Both the position numbers and the translations under genes were made by a program. Below the pieces are notes generated by a model. It saw only the letters and a list, made by a program, of their open reading frames with translations. It had not been told where the DNA came from and did not search any database. Below, one piece after another: positions 34,707 to 45,588 of a DNA stretch of 64,000 bases. The DNA comes from JBDTSW01 sp963797835 (lineage in GTDB: Bacteria > Actinomycetota > Thermoleophilia > Solirubrobacterales > 70-9). The stretch spans positions 248,001 to 312,000 of the forward strand of contig CAWCRN010000027.1 in the NCBI GenBank assembly GCA_963797835.1, read 5' to 3'. Numbering within the stretch: position 1 is the first letter of the stretch; each line of letters starts with the position of its first letter.

Positions 34707-35724
34707 ATGAGCACCGCGACGGTCACATCGCCGCCGCGGATCGAGGCGCGTCCCGATCCGGCCCCGTCGCCGCGCCGTCCGCTGAAGAAACGGATGCTGG
34801 TGATCGTCAACCCCTACGCGACCACCGTGTCGGACAGGCTCAAGAACCTGGTCGTCTACGCGCTTCAGGGCCGCTACGAGGTCGAGGCGGTCTCGACCCA
34901 GGCCCAGTACCACGCGACCCAGATCTGCCGCGAGGCGCGTGAAGAGGGATACGACATCGTCGTCGCGTTCGGCGGCGACGGCACCCTGAACGAGGTAGCG
35001 AACGGCCTCGCCGGCACGGACGTGCCCGTGTCGGTCCTCCCGGGCGGCTCGACGAACGTGGTCTGCCGCACCCTCGGCATCCCCAACGACGTGGTCGACG
35101 CCACCGAGCACCTCCTGGGGTTGGCCGACAACTTCAGCCCGCGCAGGATCGACCTTGGCCTCGCCAACGGGCGCCACTTCGTGTTCAGCTGCGGCGCAGG
35201 CCTCGACGCCACCGCAGCCACACGCGTCGACTCGAACCCCCGGCTGAAGCATCGAGGCGGCCGCTGGTTCTACACGTACTCGACCGTGGCGGGCTTCTAC
35301 ACCGAGTACCTGCGCAACCCGGTCCGGATGAGCGTCGAGGTCGAGGGGCAGGGCCGTTCCGAGGGAGTCACGGCCGCTGGCCCAGAACTCCGATCCCTTC
35401 ACCTACTTCGGCAAGCAGCCCATGCGCGTGTGCGAGGGCGCCGCCCTCGACAACGGCACCCTGTCCCTGGCGGTGCTCCGGAGGGCGACGCAGCGCGACG
35501 TGCCCTCGATCGCGGCCCGCATCCTCAGCGACCGGTTCAGCCTCCCCGACCATCGGCACGTCGATCACTTCGAGGGGCTCATGGAGGCCCGCGTCGAGTC
35601 GATCTCGCGCGATAGCGAGAACCGGATCCGGCCCTTCCCGGTGCAGCTCGACGGGGATCCGATCGGCGACCACGGCGAGCTGGACCTCGGGATCGCCCCC
35701 GCCTCGCTGACCGTCGTTGCCTGA
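34707..35724 (+). CDS. Diacylglycerol kinase-family lipid kinase (frameshifted)
   Basis: YegS/DgkB-like kinase. A short N-terminal extension, then MLVIVNPYATTVSDRLKNL, the ATP-binding VVAFGGDGTLNEVANGLAG near residue 90, and VLPGGSTNVVCRTLGIP. A slip near 35375 after RSEGVTA leads to AQNSDPFTYFGKQPMRVCEG and the second domain ending in PVQLDGDPIGDHGELDLGIA, the usual C-terminal DGE/GD motif region. About 338 residues. Could act on diacylglycerol, phosphatidylinositol-type or sphingoid substrates. Confidence 0.86.
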
Positions 35725-36145
35725 CCGCGACTGCCTGTTCTGCCGGATCGCGGCTGGGGAGGCCGAGGCGCACGTCGTCTACGAGGACAGCGTCTCGATG
35801 GCGTTCCTCGACATCCGCCCCCTGTTCCCCGGCCACACGCTGCTGATCCCACGCGACCATCACGAGACCCTCTGGGACCTCCCCGACGCGTTGGTCGAGC
35901 CGTACTTCGCGACGGTCCGCCGGCTCTCGGAGAGGATCGCCGAGGCGATGGAGGCGCGTGGCGCGTTCGTCGCGATAAACAACGTCGTAAGCCAGTCGGT
36001 CCCCCACCTGCACACGCACCTGGTCCCCCGCAACCCCAAGGACGGCCTGAAGGGTTTCTTCTGGCCGAGGCGCAGGTACGAGGCGGGCGAGGCCGAGGCC
36101 GTGGCGGCCAGGCTGCGCCCGGCCCTCGCGGCGGAGCCGAGCTAG
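35717..36145 (+). CDS. HIT-family protein (Hint-like)
   Basis: 142 residues from a TTG at 35717 overlapping the lipid kinase stop. CLFCRIAAGEAEAHVVYED start, FLDIRPLFPGHTLLIPRDHH, and the histidine triad PHLHTHLVPRNPKDG near residue 98. Nucleoside phosphoramidase/AMP-lysine hydrolase is the usual activity of this subfamily. It meets the glycosyltransferase gene tail to tail, the stops sharing CTAG. Confidence 0.88.
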   Translation: MPDRDCLFCRIAAGEAEAHVVYEDSVSMAFLDIRPLFPGHTLLIPRDHHETLWDLPDALVEPYFATVRRLSERIAEAMEARGAFVAINNVVSQSVPHLHTHLVPRNPKDGLKGFFWPRRRYEAGEAEAVAARLRPALAAEPS

Positions 36146-36987
36146 CCCGCGCTGTTGGAGCTGCGCCAGCCGACGTTGTGGGCGACCAGTCCCGCGCCGT
36201 CGATCAGCCTGAACGCGGCCTGCTCGCGATCGCCGGAGGCGGCGAGGCGCACCGCGTCGGCGCCCGCGCGGGCCAGCTCGATCGGCGACAGCGGCCAGCG
36301 CGCCGACATCCCCGGGTAGCGCTCGCTGAGCCAGCGCGACCCCGATCCGTAGCGGACGAAGGTCCGAAGCAGGCCCGAGACGCTCTCGCGGTGGCGGTGG
36401 CGCACCAGCGCTTCAGGGCGGAACTCGAGCGTCCACCCCTCGTTCTGCAGGCGCAGGCAGAAGTCCACGTCGCCCGCCGAACGGATCCCCTCGGCGAACC
36501 CGCCCAGCTCGTCGAAGGCCTTCCGCCTGACCAGCAGGTTGCCGGTCGCCGCGACGGTGCGCCCGCGCCCGTAGAGGCCATCGGTCTGGCTCAGTACCTT
36601 GCGGTCGCGCGCGTAGCGGGCCGCGAGGGCCTCCTGGCGCTCCTCGCCCAGGATCTCCCCGGCGACCGCCCCGGCTCGCAGCGAGGGCGACTCCCGGAAG
36701 TAGGCATCCAGGATCCCCGGCTCGGGGGTGCAGTCGGCGTCCATGAACAGGACCCACTCCCCACGGGCGGCGCCTACGCCGGCGTTTCGCGCGTGGTACG
36801 AGGACCGCTCGCCGGTCGCAGGCACTACGCGTGCCACGTCGGCGAGGCCAGCCGCGCCGCCCCCCGAGTTGTCGGCGACGATGAGTTGGTCGCCGGGGCC
36901 GGCGTCGACGGCCGCAAGCGCCCGGCGCACGGGTTGCGGATCGCCCCCGCCGAACGGAACCACGACGCTGACCGAGGGATGGCTCAC
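36142..36987 (-). CDS. Family 2 glycosyltransferase
   Basis: 281 residues from a GTG at 36987 overlapping the relA stop. GT-A fold: VSVVVPFGGGDPQPVRRAL, QLIVADNSGGG, ARNAGVGAARGEWVLFMDAD (metal-binding DAD near residue 88), then TVAATGNLLVRRKAFDELGG and AGDVDFCLRLQNEGW (second conserved acidic motif). Likely adds a sugar to a surface glycan or glycolipid; acceptor and donor unknown. No transmembrane segments are evident. Confidence 0.87.
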   Translation of the reverse strand: MSHPSVSVVVPFGGGDPQPVRRALAAVDAGPGDQLIVADNSGGGAAGLADVARVVPATGERSSYHARNAGVGAARGEWVLFMDADCTPEPGILDAYFRESPSLRAGAVAGEILGEERQEALAARYARDRKVLSQTDGLYGRGRTVAATGNLLVRRKAFDELGGFAEGIRSAGDVDFCLRLQNEGWTLEFRPEALVRHRHRESVSGLLRTFVRYGSGSRWLSERYPGMSARWPLSPIELARAGADAVRLAASGDREQAAFRLIDGAGLVAHNVGWRSSNSAG

Positions 36988-39287
36988 TCGGTGGGCGTGA
37001 CGCGGTAGGCGTCGAAGACCGACTCGACGTTCCGCAGGCGCCCGATCGTCTGGCGCAGCTGCTCGGTGTCGCCGACCTCCACCACGAAGCGGTTCTTCAC
37101 CATCGGGTGCTTGGTCGTGCACTTGGCCTCGAGGATGTTCACCCCGGCCTCGGAGAAGGCTCGGGAGAGGTCCTCGAGCAGGCGGGTGCGATCCCAGGCG
37201 TCGACCTGGAGCTCGACGCGGTAGGAGGTGGAGTTGTCGCCCGCCCATGACACGTCGGTGAAGCGCTCGGGCGCCTTGCGCAGCGCGATCACGTTCTTGC
37301 AGTCCTCGCGGTGGATCGTGATCCCGCGGCCAAGCGAGACGTAGCCCACGATCTCGTCGCCGGGCACCGGCCGGCAGCACTTGGCGAGGCGGACCATCAC
37401 GTCGTCGACGCCCTTGACCTCGATCCCGTAGTCGGTGGCATCCTGGGTGCGGCGCTGGCGCTCGTCGCGGCCCTCCAACACGCTCGCGAGCCGGGCCTCG
37501 GTCTCGTCGCCTGCCACGGCCTCGCCCTGCTTGAGGCGCTGGAACACCTTCGCGGTGACGGTCTTCGAGGACACCTTGCCCTGCCCCAGCGCGATGTAGA
37601 AGTCGTCGCCCTTGCGGAAGCCCATCTCGCGAATGACGTCGGCGAGCAGCGGCGAGCCGGCGATCCGCTGCATCGGCAGGCCACGCTTCCGAAGGGCCGT
37701 TTGAAGCTCCTCGCGGCCGCGGCGCTCGGCATCCTCGCGGCGCTCGCGCGTGAGGAAGGCCCGGATCTTGCTGCGCGCACGGTTGGTCCGGACCAGCGCC
37801 AGCCAGTCGCGCGAGGGGCCGCGCTCCTGCTTCGCGGTGAGGATCTCGACGATGTCGCCGCTCTTCAGCTGGTAGTGCAGCGGCACGATCTTGCCGTTCA
37901 CCTTCGCGCCGACGCAGCGGTGGCCGACGTCCGTGTGGACCGCGTAGGCGAAGTCGAGGGGCGTCGATCCGGCCGAGAGGTTCTTGACCTCGCCGCGCGG
38001 CGTGAAGACGAAGACCTCGTCCTCGAAAAGGTCCACCTTGAGCGCCTCGAGGAACTCGGCCGGATCCTTACCGCTCTCGGCCTCGAGGAGCTGGCGCAAC
38101 CACATCATCTTGTCGCGGTTCGGGTCGCCGCTGGCCTTGGCCGATCCCTCCTTGTAGATGACGTGCGCGGCGATCCCGTACTCGGCCAGCTCGTGCATGT
38201 CCGGGGTTCTGAGCTGAATCTCCAGCGGGCGTCCCTCGGGGCCGATCACCGTGGTGTGAAGCGCCGAGTAGAGGTTCAGCTTCGGCGTGGCGACGAAGTC
38301 CTTGAACCGGCCGGGCAGCGGCTTCCAGATCGAGTGGACGATGCCGATCGCCCCGTAGCAGTCCTTGACCGAGGCGACGATCACCCGCATCGCGGTCAGG
38401 TCGTAGATCTCGTTGAACTCGCGGCCCTTCTTGGTCATCTTCGAGTAGATCGAATAGAAGTGCTTGGCGCGGCCCGAGATCTCGGCCTCGATCCCGACCT
38501 TGGCCAGCTCTGCCTTGAGGAACTCGCCGGCCGTGGCGACGTAGTCCTCGCGCTCGGTCCGCTGCTGGGCCACGAGCTTCTTGATCTCGTCGTACTTGCG
38601 CGGATGCAGGCGCGCGAACGCGAGGTCCTCAAGCTCCCACTTGATCGCGTGGATCCCCAGCCGGTGGGCGAGCGGCGCGTAGATCTCCAGGGTCTCGCGC
38701 GCCTTGTCGAGCTGCTTCTGCTTCGGCAGGGCCTCCAGGGTCCGCATGTTGTGGAGGCGGTCGGCGAGCTTGATCAGGATGACCCGGACGTCCGTGGCCA
38801 TCGCGACCATCATCTTGCGGTAGTTCTCGGCCTGGTGCTCGTCGCGGCTCTGGAAGGTGATCTCGGTGAGCTTCGTGACCCCGTCGACCAGCTGGGCGAT
38901 CGCCTCGCCGAAGGCGGCATCCACCTCCTCGAGGCTGGCGCTCGTGTCCTCGACCGTGTCGTGGAGCAGGGCGGCGCACAGGGTCTCGGTGTCGAGGCGG
39001 AGGCCGGCGCAGATCTTCGCGACCTCGACCGGGTGGGTGATGAAGTCCTCGCCGGAGCGGCGGCGCTGGTCCGCGTGCCGTTCGCATGCGAACGCGAACG
39101 CCCGCTCGACCGCCTCGCGGTCGACCGGCTCGGCCCCCTCGTCGGCGTGCTCTGAGACAACCGCGAGCAGGTCCCCGAGCAGCTCGCGCTCGTCCGGCGT
39201 CAGCTCCTTCGTGATCGCGTCGACCGGCGCGGCGACGGCGTGCACGCCGCTCTCGCCCACCCGCGTGTGCCCGCGGTGGGCCTCCAC
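36984..39287 (-). CDS. rel: Bifunctional (p)ppGpp synthetase/hydrolase RelA/SpoT
   Basis: 767-residue long RSH protein, uninterrupted. HD hydrolase domain with ALLHDTVEDTSASLEEV near residue 110 and ADRLHNMRTLEALP. Synthetase domain with YSIYSKMTKKGREFNEIYDL, PGRFKDFVATPKLN and HTTVIGPEGRPLEIQLRT. TGS domain (VFVFTPRGEVKNLSAGSTPL), zinc-finger region with AKCCRPVPGDEIVGY, and a C-terminal ACT domain. Intact HD suggests both synthesis and hydrolysis of the alarmone. Downstream of recJ by about 140 bp. Confidence 0.96.
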   Translation of the reverse strand: MEAHRGHTRVGESGVHAVAAPVDAITKELTPDERELLGDLLAVVSEHADEGAEPVDREAVERAFAFACERHADQRRRSGEDFITHPVEVAKICAGLRLDTETLCAALLHDTVEDTSASLEEVDAAFGEAIAQLVDGVTKLTEITFQSRDEHQAENYRKMMVAMATDVRVILIKLADRLHNMRTLEALPKQKQLDKARETLEIYAPLAHRLGIHAIKWELEDLAFARLHPRKYDEIKKLVAQQRTEREDYVATAGEFLKAELAKVGIEAEISGRAKHFYSIYSKMTKKGREFNEIYDLTAMRVIVASVKDCYGAIGIVHSIWKPLPGRFKDFVATPKLNLYSALHTTVIGPEGRPLEIQLRTPDMHELAEYGIAAHVIYKEGSAKASGDPNRDKMMWLRQLLEAESGKDPAEFLEALKVDLFEDEVFVFTPRGEVKNLSAGSTPLDFAYAVHTDVGHRCVGAKVNGKIVPLHYQLKSGDIVEILTAKQERGPSRDWLALVRTNRARSKIRAFLTRERREDAERRGREELQTALRKRGLPMQRIAGSPLLADVIREMGFRKGDDFYIALGQGKVSSKTVTAKVFQRLKQGEAVAGDETEARLASVLEGRDERQRRTQDATDYGIEVKGVDDVMVRLAKCCRPVPGDEIVGYVSLGRGITIHREDCKNVIALRKAPERFTDVSWAGDNSTSYRVELQVDAWDRTRLLEDLSRAFSEAGVNILEAKCTTKHPMVKNRFVVEVGDTEQLRQTIGRLRNVESVFDAYRVTPTE

Positions 39288-39428
39288 CCCGTTCTCGGTT
39301 ACTTCAGTTGTCTTCGCCTGCTCAGGTATTCGCGGCCTTCCTCACATCGAGCGCGGTAGGCGGTGAACGCCTGCGATCGCGCCAGGTCGGTCGCCTCCGA
39401 GGATACGACGCGGAGCGCCTGGAGATGA

Positions 39429-41913
39429 TCACTCGGCGTGCCCGGGGCGCTTGCGGCGCCCTCGGGCGCCGGGGCGCACGAGGTCCAGCTCGGCCAGCAC
39501 CCGCAGGCACCGCCCCGCGACCTCGGGCGAGCGCGGATGGGCGCCCTCCCCCGCGAGCGCGCGCCTCAGCTCCGCGCGAGCGACGCCGCCGTCCGGGCCG
39601 GCGGCCAGTTCGGCGAGGCGCCTGTAGAGCGCGGCGAGCACCGGGCGCGAGGGCCACTGGGCCTCCCAGGCGCGAAGGGCGAACTCGACCTCCGGCGCTC
39701 CCCAGGCGAGATGGAGGAAGCCGCCCGGCCCCGAGCGGTCGGCGAGCCTCTCCGAGGCCGGCGACGGGGGCGGATCGATCAGCACGACGTGCTCGAAGCC
39801 GGTGGCAAGCTCGGGCTGGCGCTCGAGCCGCCACCAGTCCACAAGCGCGACGCCCCCGGAGGCCCTGATCCCCTCGGCTCCGATCCGAGCCTGCTCATCG
39901 GCATCGGGCGCCGCGGCCAGCGCGACCGCGCCGCCCCCGAACCGGGCTGGGACCGCGGCGCGCTCGACCAGCGCCCGGCGCCGGCGGGCGTCGGCGCACA
40001 CCACGAGCGCGGCCTCGCCGCTGGACGCGAGCGCCGCCACGGTCGCGACGCCCGAGCGCGCGCGGCGGTCGACGACGTGCCGGCGTGCGCCGTCGCTTTG
40101 CCACTGGGAACCGACGTCGGGTGCCGCGCCCATCTCGGCCTCGACGCGGCGAGCCCACTCCTCATCGCCCGGATCGGACCAACCGGGCTCCCCGTCCGGC
40201 GGCCCCTCCTCCCCCTCGTAGACCTCGCCCAGGACCACCCGGGGCTCGACGGCCCCGTTCCAGTGGTTGAGCTCCAGGCTCAGCGAGACGTCCAGCGCCC
40301 CCGCCTCGGCGGCCGCCGCGAGCGATCCGTTGACGCCAAACGCCACACCCCGAGCCCGGGCGGAGGCCCCCTCCAGGCTGAAGCGGGCATGGCGATCGCC
40401 CTCGCCCATCGGGCGCACGTCGCGCACCCTCGCCCCGGGAACGATCAGGCGCACCGGAGGGTTGCCCTTGCCGAAGGGGGCAAGGCGAGCGAGCTCGCGG
40501 GCGACGTCGAGGCCCAGCTCGTCGGCGCCCACCACCGCGTCGATCTCCTCGGCCTGCCGCGGCGGGCCGTCGCCGAGCGCCGCCTGGGCGTGTGCGGCGA
40601 ACGCCTCGCGGAAGGCGGGGATCCGCTCGGCCCGAAGCTCCAGGCCGGCCGCCGCGCGGTGCCCCCCGAAGCGCTCGAGGTGCTCGCCGCACGCCCGCAG
40701 GCCCTCCAGCAGGTCGTAGCCGGGGACGCTTCGGCCGGAGCCGCGCCCGCGCCCGTCGGCGTCGATCGCAATCAGCACGACCGGGCGGCCCGTGCGCTCG
40801 ACCATTCGCGAGGCGCAGATGCCCACCACGCCCGCGTGCCATCCCTCCCCCGCCACCACGAGGCCCGCAGCGTCGGCGAGGTCGGCCGGCAGCTCGCCCA
40901 GAGCCGCCTCGGCGGCGTCGAGCACCTCCCGCTCGGTCTCGCGCCGCTCGTGGTTCGCGCGCTCGAGCTCGGCCGCGATCTCCTCGGCCCGCGCGTCGTC
41001 CGCCGTGAGCATCAGCTCGACCCCCGCATCGGCCCTGTAGAGGCGGCCGGCCGCGTTGATGCGAGGAGCCAGGCGGAACGAGAGGTCGCCCTCGTCCAGG
41101 CGCTCCGGCTCGATCCGGGCCGAGGCGATCAGCGCCCGCAGCCCGGGCCTGCCGGCTCGGCGGGCCAGCTCGAGCCCGCGCCGCACGAGGGTGCGGTTCT
41201 CGCCGCGAAGCGGGACCATGTCGGCGACGGTGGCGAGCGCCACCAGGTCCAGGTCGGCGTCGGCGTCGGCGCCGCGAAGCGCCTGCGAGAGCTTGTAGGC
41301 GACGCCCGCCGCGCAGAGGTCCGGACACGGGTACCCGCTCAGCTCGGGGTGGATCACGGGGCAGTCCGGCAGGTGCTCGCCGGGTTGGTGGTGGTCGGTG
41401 ACGATCACATCCATCCCGTGTTCCCTCGCGAGCTCGACCTCGTCCGGGCAGGTGATCCCGCAGTCAACGGTGATGAGCAGCTCGGTCCCACGCTCGCGCA
41501 GGCGCTCGACGCCCGCGGCGGTCAGGCCGTACCCGTCGCCGAGGCGATCGGGGATGTACCAGTCGCATTCGGCCCCGAGCGCCCGCAGCGAGCCGACGAG
41601 GATGGCCGTCGAGCTGACACCGTCGGCGTCGTAGTCGCCGTGCACGGTGATGCGCGTCCCGGCCGCGATCGCCGACCGGACGCGGTCGGCGACCTCCGAC
41701 CATCCCGTCGAAGCGCAGCGGGTCGTGGCTCTCGTCGGCCTCGAGGAAGGCGCGCGCCTCGGCGACGGTCCTGAAGCCACGACGCACGAGCGTGACCGCC
41801 ACGGGCTCGGGGACGCCCAGTTCCTGCGTCAGGACGCGCGCCTCGGCATACGCGTAGGGCTCGAGCGTGAACGCGGGATCGGGCAGGGTCGGGTTGGAAG
41901 CGGAGGCCGCCAT
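39429..41913 (-). CDS. recJ: Single-stranded-DNA-specific exonuclease RecJ (frameshifted near N-terminus)
   Basis: 5'-3' exonuclease of recombination and mismatch repair. Starts MAASASNPTLPDPAFTLEPY at 41913; after SHDPLRFDGMV a one-base slip near 41700 leads to EVADRVRSAIAAG. DHH motifs: ITVHGDYDADGVSST, LLITVDCGITCPDEV, VIVTDHHQPGEHL. DHHA1 motif RFGGHRAAAGLELRAE and an OB-type domain (RLIVPGARVRDVRPMG). A poorly conserved C-terminal extension of about 250 residues follows, ending RKRPGHAE. About 827 residues, longer than E. coli RecJ, as in many actinobacterial/Firmicute types. Confidence 0.9.
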
Positions 41914-42263
41914 GCCGCCGACGGTAGGGCCGGGCGAGGACGGAACCGCGGGCTGGACGGCCAGAGCTCGTCGTCTCGTCGGTCGTCCGCCACCCCAGGG
42001 CTCATGCCACGTCCACGGCTCTTGGCACCGAGGGGAGGGAGTGGGCGTCTAAAGGAGCCGGTCGTGGCGCCCCTCTTTGCCATACGCATACGGACGCGCC
42101 CCGCGCGGGGCCTGATGGCCGGCGGTCGGAAGATTTGGCCCGCTATGCGGGCCTAACTCCCCAACCGCGGTGACTCGCGGCCGGATCACTCTCCCTCAAT
42201 GCCCCATCGCGGCCTCAACGTGGTGCTACGCCCCCTCGGGAGGCCGGACGCGGGCGCGGGCGC
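41914..42263. other. 350-bp intergenic region between recJ and a small membrane protein
   Basis: No supported gene. It contains a perfect 7-bp hairpin GGCCCGC-TAT-GCGGGCC at 42137-42153 and a CCCCGCGCGGGG palindrome near 42100. Neither is followed by a T run. The recJ promoter should lie in the 41914-42000 part. Open frames here are short and Arg/Pro-rich. Confidence 0.5.
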
Positions 42264-42536
42264 CTAGGCCTCGGCGGCCTCGGTCTCGGAGCGCACGCCG
42301 ATCAGGTAGATCAGCCCGACCCCGAGCACCGCGCCCGGCACCGCGGCGAGGAGCGTCCCGATGTCGGTCTCGCCGATCGACTGGCCGAGGGCCACCTGGG
42401 CGATCGCCCCGGTGACCATGGCGCCGGCGGTCGCGCCGAGGAAAGCGCCCACGATCCCGCCCCAGAAGCGGTCGGGGATGAACACCGTGAAATGCCAGAG
42501 CGCGACGCCAACCGTGAACCAGACCAGGGCAGCCAT
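42264..42536 (-). CDS. Small multi-pass membrane protein, unknown function
   Basis: 90 residues with three hydrophobic stretches: AALVWFTVGVALWHFTVFIP, a Gly/Ala-rich GGIVGAFLGATAGAMVTGAI and LLAAVPGAVLGVGLIYLIGV, ending in acidic EAAEA. The Gly-rich helices recall the GlsB/YeaQ family (see 62582-62920), but the similarity is weak. It lies downstream of secDF by about 40 bp in the same direction. Confidence 0.6.
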   Translation of the reverse strand: MAALVWFTVGVALWHFTVFIPDRFWGGIVGAFLGATAGAMVTGAIAQVALGQSIGETDIGTLLAAVPGAVLGVGLIYLIGVRSETEAAEA

Positions 42537-42576
42537 CAGACGCCCGCCTTTCCGTGCATGGCCGGGGAGGCGGGCG

Positions 42577-45523
42577 TCAACGTGGCCTCCCGTGCCGGCG
42601 CTTTCGCTGCTGGCGCTGCTTCTTGCGGCGCTCGCGCTTGGCGCGTCTCTCGGCCTCCGCGGCGCTCAGGGTCTCGCCGGCGGCCGGACTCGGGGCGTCG
42701 GCCTCGGAGGCCGGGCCGGGACCCTCCACCGCGGTGGGCTCGGCCGGCGGATCCGCGACCGCGACCGGCGCCTCGGCCTCGGCCGGCGCCGGGGGCGCGG
42801 CGGCCGGCGCGGCAGGCTCGGCGGGCTCGGCCGGCCCCGCCCCGTCGCCGCCCTCGGACAGCTCGTGGCGCTCGGCCTCGTCGATCTTCGCCACCACGTT
42901 GTCCTCGGGGAAGGTCGGCACGTAGCCCATCGCCTCGAGGATCCGCTCGCGGCGGCTTCGGTAGGCCGGCTCGCGCTCCTTCCAGTGGGCGAGCACGGGC
43001 GAGGCGATGAGGATCGAGGAGTACGTACCGGAGGCCACCCCGACCATCATCGCGAAGGCGAAGTCGCGCAGGGTCTCGCCGCCGAAAGCCAGCAGCACGC
43101 CGATCAGGAACACGGTCGAGAGGCCCGTGATCAGGGACCTGGTGAGCACCTCGTTCATCGAGCGGTTGACGATCTGCGAGAAGGCCGCGCGCGGCATCCG
43201 CGGCACGTTCTCGCGGATGCGGTCGAGCACGATGATCGTGTCGTACATCGAGTAACCGAGGATCGTCAGGAACGCCGCGACGGTCGCGCTCGTCACCTCC
43301 TGCCCGACCAGCGCGTACACGCCCGCCGTGATCAGGATGTCGTGGACGAGGGCGATCAGCACGGGCACCGCGTACTTCGCCTCGAACCGGATCGCGACGT
43401 AGGCGCAGATCACCAGCAAGCGAGAAGATGATCGCGATCACCGCGCTGCGCGCGACCTGCTCGCCGAAGGTCGGGCCGATCGACTGCGAGTCGAAGCCCT
43501 CGCTCGCCGCCCTCGAGGCCGAACGCGTCCTCCAGCGCCGTCTGCGCCTTGCCGATCTGGTCGGGCGGGATCTTCGCCTGGATCTGGACCACGTTGTCGC
43601 CGAAGTCCGCCCCTTCCGTCGCCTCGGTCTCCTGGATCTCGGCCGCGTCGGCACCCTCGATGTTCGCGTCGACCAGAGCCGTCCGGACCTCCTCGGCGCT
43701 CGCCGCCTCCTCGAGGCTCGCGGTGATCCGCGTGCCCGACTCGAAGTCGATCCCGAGGTTGAGCTGCTTCGTCGCGAATGCGGTCGCGCCGATCAGGAGG
43801 ATCACCCCGGAGATCGAGAAGAACCAGCGGCTGGCCCCGATGAAGTCGAAATGCCAGCGATCGCCCTCGCCCGACGCGCCCAGCGCCGCCGGCGAGCGCA
43901 TGAACTTCATGCGCCCGAACACGCCCAGGACCGCCTGCGTGAACAGGACGGCCGTGAACAGCGAGACGATGGTCCCGATGCCGAGCGTGAAGGCGAAGCC
44001 CTTGACGCCGGCCGAGGCCAGCACGAAGAGGATGAACGCCGTGATCAGGGTGATCACGTTCGCGTCGATGATCGTCGCGATCCCCTTGCGGTAGCCGGTG
44101 GCGATCGCGGAGGCGATGGACTTGCCCGCCCTCGCCTCTTCCTTTATTCGCTCGAAGATGACGACGTTCGCGTCGGCGGCGACGCCGATCGTCAGCACCA
44201 GGCCGGCGATCCCGGGCAGCGTCAGCGTGATCGGGATCAGCTTGATCATCGCCAGGAAGAAGAGGGCGTAGACGAGCAGGCCGAGCCCGGCGACCAGGCC
44301 GAGCACCCGGTAGTAGGCGATCAGGAAGAGCAGGACGATGATCGAGGCCCGCCAGGCCGGCCTTGAGGCCCTGGTCGAGCGCCTCCTCGCCGAGCGTCGC
44401 CGAGACCGTCGACTGGCTGATCAGGTTGAGCCTGACCGGCAGGGCGCCGATCTGGAGGAACTTCGCCAGGTCCTGCGCCTCGGTCGAGGGTGAACGAGCC
44501 GCTGATCTGAGCGCCGGTGCGGCCGTCGATCCCCTCCGGGTTCTCGCAGAAGTCGATGATCGGGCGCGAGACGACCTCGTTGTCGAGCACGATCGCGAAG
44601 TGGTCGGAGGCGGCTCGCCCCACCGTCCGGCGTGGCGCAGAGCCCGGGCGGCGCCTGCGCGGCCCCCCGCTCCGCGATCCGCCGGGTCACCTCGGAGAAG
44701 GCCGCGCGTCCTTCGTCGGTGAAGTCGAAGGTGACGTTGGGCTGATTCGACTGGTCCGTCTGCTGCTTCGGGTCGGTGATCTCGTCGCCGGAGAGCTCGG
44801 GGCGGTCCTTCAGCACGAAGTACTGGGCCGGGGCGCCCTCGCTCTCGTCGATCTCGGTCGTCGGGGTCGTCCGACGGTGGCTCGGCCTGGACCACGACCG
44901 TCCCCTGGGGCACCGCGAGAACCTCGGTTCCCGCCGGTTGCTTTCCGTCGGGCGAGTCCAGATAGAGGTCCTCCTCCGACTCGGCCGGGCCGGCGAGCAG
45001 CTCGAGCGTGTTCTCGTCGAACAGGTAGTAGGTGGGCCCGGTGGTGGTGCACAGGTCCTGGAAGCACTCGGGGTCGCGCTTCGCCGGCAAACTCGACCGC
45101 GTCGTAGAGGCGGTTGAACCGGCGCTCGGTCGCGTTGTCGAGCGTGGGATCCGGCGGGATGACGTTGCGCTCGAAGTCGTACAGGAAGAGCTGCGCGGTG
45201 CTGCCGACCTGCTCGATCGCGCGGTCGGCATTGGACACGTCGGGCAGCCCGACCTCGATCTGGTCGGGGCCGATCCGGGCGATCTCGGGCTCCGAGACGC
45301 CAAGCTCGTCTGTGCGCTCGCGCAGGATGTCGATCGCCCGGTCCATGTCCTCGGGGTCGATCTCCGGGTTCTTCGCGGTGGGGCTCGCCTGGTAGACGAG
45401 CTCGGTGCCGCCGCGGAGGTCGAGGCCCAGCACCGTCTCCTTGCTCGTGATCGCGTAGACGGACGCAGCGGCCAGCGCGAGGACCAGCCCCAGGATCACG
45501 AGGTTTCGGCGCCGGCTTCCCAT
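42577..45523 (-). CDS. secDF: Fused protein-export membrane protein SecDF (multiple frameshifts)
   Basis: Auxiliary Sec translocase subunit using proton-motive force. SecD half: a TM start (RRNLVILGLVLALAAASVYA), LGLDLRGGTELVYQ, the P1 periplasmic domain, DQGLKAGLAG and AADANVVIFERIKEE. It continues without a stop into the SecF half: RWHFDFIGASRWFFSISGVI, GIDFESGTRITASL, GYSMYDTIIVLDRIREN. The tail is Pro/Ala/Glu-rich and ends in a basic cluster. About 980 residues. Frame changes near 45090, 44860, 44630, 44490, 44350, 43515 and 43420 are all single-base; homology continues across each, so I treat them as sequence errors in an essential-type gene. Confidence 0.88.
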
Positions 45524-45588
45524 GTTTCAGCGGCTCAGGGGAGCCCCGCGTCCGTCCCGGGGCCCCAGCGCGATCAGGTTATCCGCCG

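Noticed and set aside
37311..39155. Long plus-strand open frame antisense to rel
   Set aside because: No domain signature; the opposite strand carries a complete 767-residue RelA/SpoT.
39438..41774. 778-codon plus-strand open frame antisense to recJ
   Set aside because: Shadow of the recJ codon bias; Arg/Ala/Gly-rich text with no motifs.
42137..42153. GGCCCGC-TAT-GCGGGCC hairpin as a terminator
   Set aside because: No T run on either strand; kept only as a note within the intergenic region.
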